A model generated the notes under the pieces. That model was not told the origin of the DNA. It saw only the letters and a list, made by a program, of their open reading frames with translations, and did not search any database. Below are positions 63,431-64,000 of a stretch of DNA of 64,000 nt, piece by piece (the first letter of the stretch is position 1; each line of letters begins with the position of its first letter). This DNA comes from Corynebacterium callunae DSM 20147 (GTDB lineage Bacteria; Actinomycetota; Actinomycetes; Mycobacteriales; Mycobacteriaceae): NCBI RefSeq assembly GCF_000344785.1, contig NC_020506.1, positions 186,001-250,000 of the forward strand, written 5' to 3'. The translations under genes and the position numbers were made by a program.

Positions 63431-64000
63431 TTAGACGCCGCCAGCCAGGACCGTTTCGTGGTTGACATCCAGTGCGCGGTTAACGGCGGAGGTCACGGCC
63501 TTCAGGGAAGCGTAGGTGATCGACCCTGCGATGCCGACCCCCCAAACCTTGCGGCCATTGACCTCAGCCAGGACATAAGCGGCTGCTTCTGCATCGTCGC
63601 CAGAGGTGCGGGCGTGCTGGCTGTATTCCTGGATCTCAACGTCGATGCCCAGCTTCTCCAGCGCGTTGGCGTAAGCAGCCAGTGGGCCGTTTCCGTGGCC
63701 GTCGACGGTGATGTCTTGGCCGTTGTGGATCAGCTCAGCGGTGATGGAAGCATCTTCGTTTTCGGTTTGAGCGTTTTCCACACGCAGCGCAATCTGCTCG
63801 ACTGGGGCGGTGCGATCCAGGTATTCGGTGGCGAAGATATCCCACATTGCCTTGGAGTTGACCTCGCCGCCCTCAGCGTCGGTGACGTTCTGGACAACGG
63901 TGGAGAACTCAACCTGCATGGAGCGAGGGATCTGCAGACCGTGATCGGTCTTCATGATGTAAGCAACGCCGCCCTTGCCGGACTGGGAGTTCACGCGGAT
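63431..64000 (-). CDS. leuA: 2-isopropylmalate synthase, C-terminal part
   Basis: The reverse-strand frame runs off the right edge. The visible 190 residues start within the catalytic/accessory region (SQSGKGGVAYIM) and contain the LeuA regulatory (leucine-binding) domain with the C-terminal VWGVGIAGSITYASLKAV. It catalyses the first committed step of leucine synthesis and is inhibited by leucine. The start and any leader peptide lie beyond the window. It is convergent with the pilus operon. Confidence 0.92.
   Translation of the reverse strand: MRVNSQSGKGGVAYIMKTDHGLQIPRSMQVEFSTVVQNVTDAEGGEVNSKAMWDIFATEYLDRTAPVEQIALRVENAQTENEDASITAELIHNGQDITVDGHGNGPLAAYANALEKLGIDVEIQEYSQHARTSGDDAEAAAYVLAEVNGRKVWGVGIAGSITYASLKAVTSAVNRALDVNHETVLAGGV

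Overview
The window is a chromosomal segment from a Corynebacterium, close to the C. glutamicum group. Evidence: a complete arabinogalactan (AG) locus (emb, aftA, dprE2, dprE1, a GtrA-like gene, glfT1, wzt, wzm), an MmpL/CmpL-type mycolate exporter, gltBD, the phenylalanine/histidinol-phosphate aminotransferase gene pat, MurT/GatD, an AspT-type aminotransferase, and many starts with the leaderless TANNNT-N7-ATG arrangement. It is probably not C. glutamicum itself, because a sortase-dependent pilus island lies between a dnaQ-like gene and leuA, which I recall as adjacent in C. glutamicum.

Layout: (1) 1-5 kb: a truncated gene, a maltokinase-cap-like protein, a repeat-bearing intergenic gap, an M13 metallopeptidase and a PrsW-like membrane protease. 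(2) 5.5-13.2 kb: glutamate synthase gltBD and a GCS2-type ligase. (3) 13.3-26.7 kb: the AG supercluster. DprE1/DprE2 make decaprenyl-phospho-arabinose, AftA primes and Emb extends arabinan, GlfT1 starts galactan, Wzm/Wzt export it, and the GtrA-like protein is a candidate lipid-arabinose translocation partner. Several small uncharacterised genes are interleaved. (4) 26.8-31.2 kb: a class V aminotransferase-fold protein lacking its lysine, a quinone oxidoreductase, small membrane proteins and pat. (5) 29.6-45.1 kb: tRNA genes for four serine isoacceptors and two identical tRNA-Arg(ACG), with tyrA, the tadA pair, csbD and an MMPL transporter. (6) 37.3-43.1 kb: a queuosine-type block with a divergent tgt, the transporter yhhQ and gluQRS, flanking a DUF1611-like P-loop protein and an ABC exporter-like protein with a ruined ATPase domain. 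(7) 43-44 kb: a frameshifted Tat-lipoprotein intradiol dioxygenase. (8) 45.2-54 kb: SRP RNA, aspT, dnaX, ybaB, recR, gatD-murT and a catalytically degenerate DnaQ-like protein. (9) 54.4-63.3 kb: the pilus island (tip adhesin, backbone pilin, two class C sortases, base pilin) in AT-richer DNA. (10) The 3' end of leuA.

Lead candidates for new biology are the divergent Tgt/YhhQ/GluQRS block with its pseudo-ATPase ABC protein, the lysine-less PLP-fold protein, the exonuclease-dead DnaQ-like protein, and the pilus island with its operator-like repeats and a strong hairpin between pilin and sortases. All functional statements rest on motif recognition and recalled family knowledge; no database search was run.
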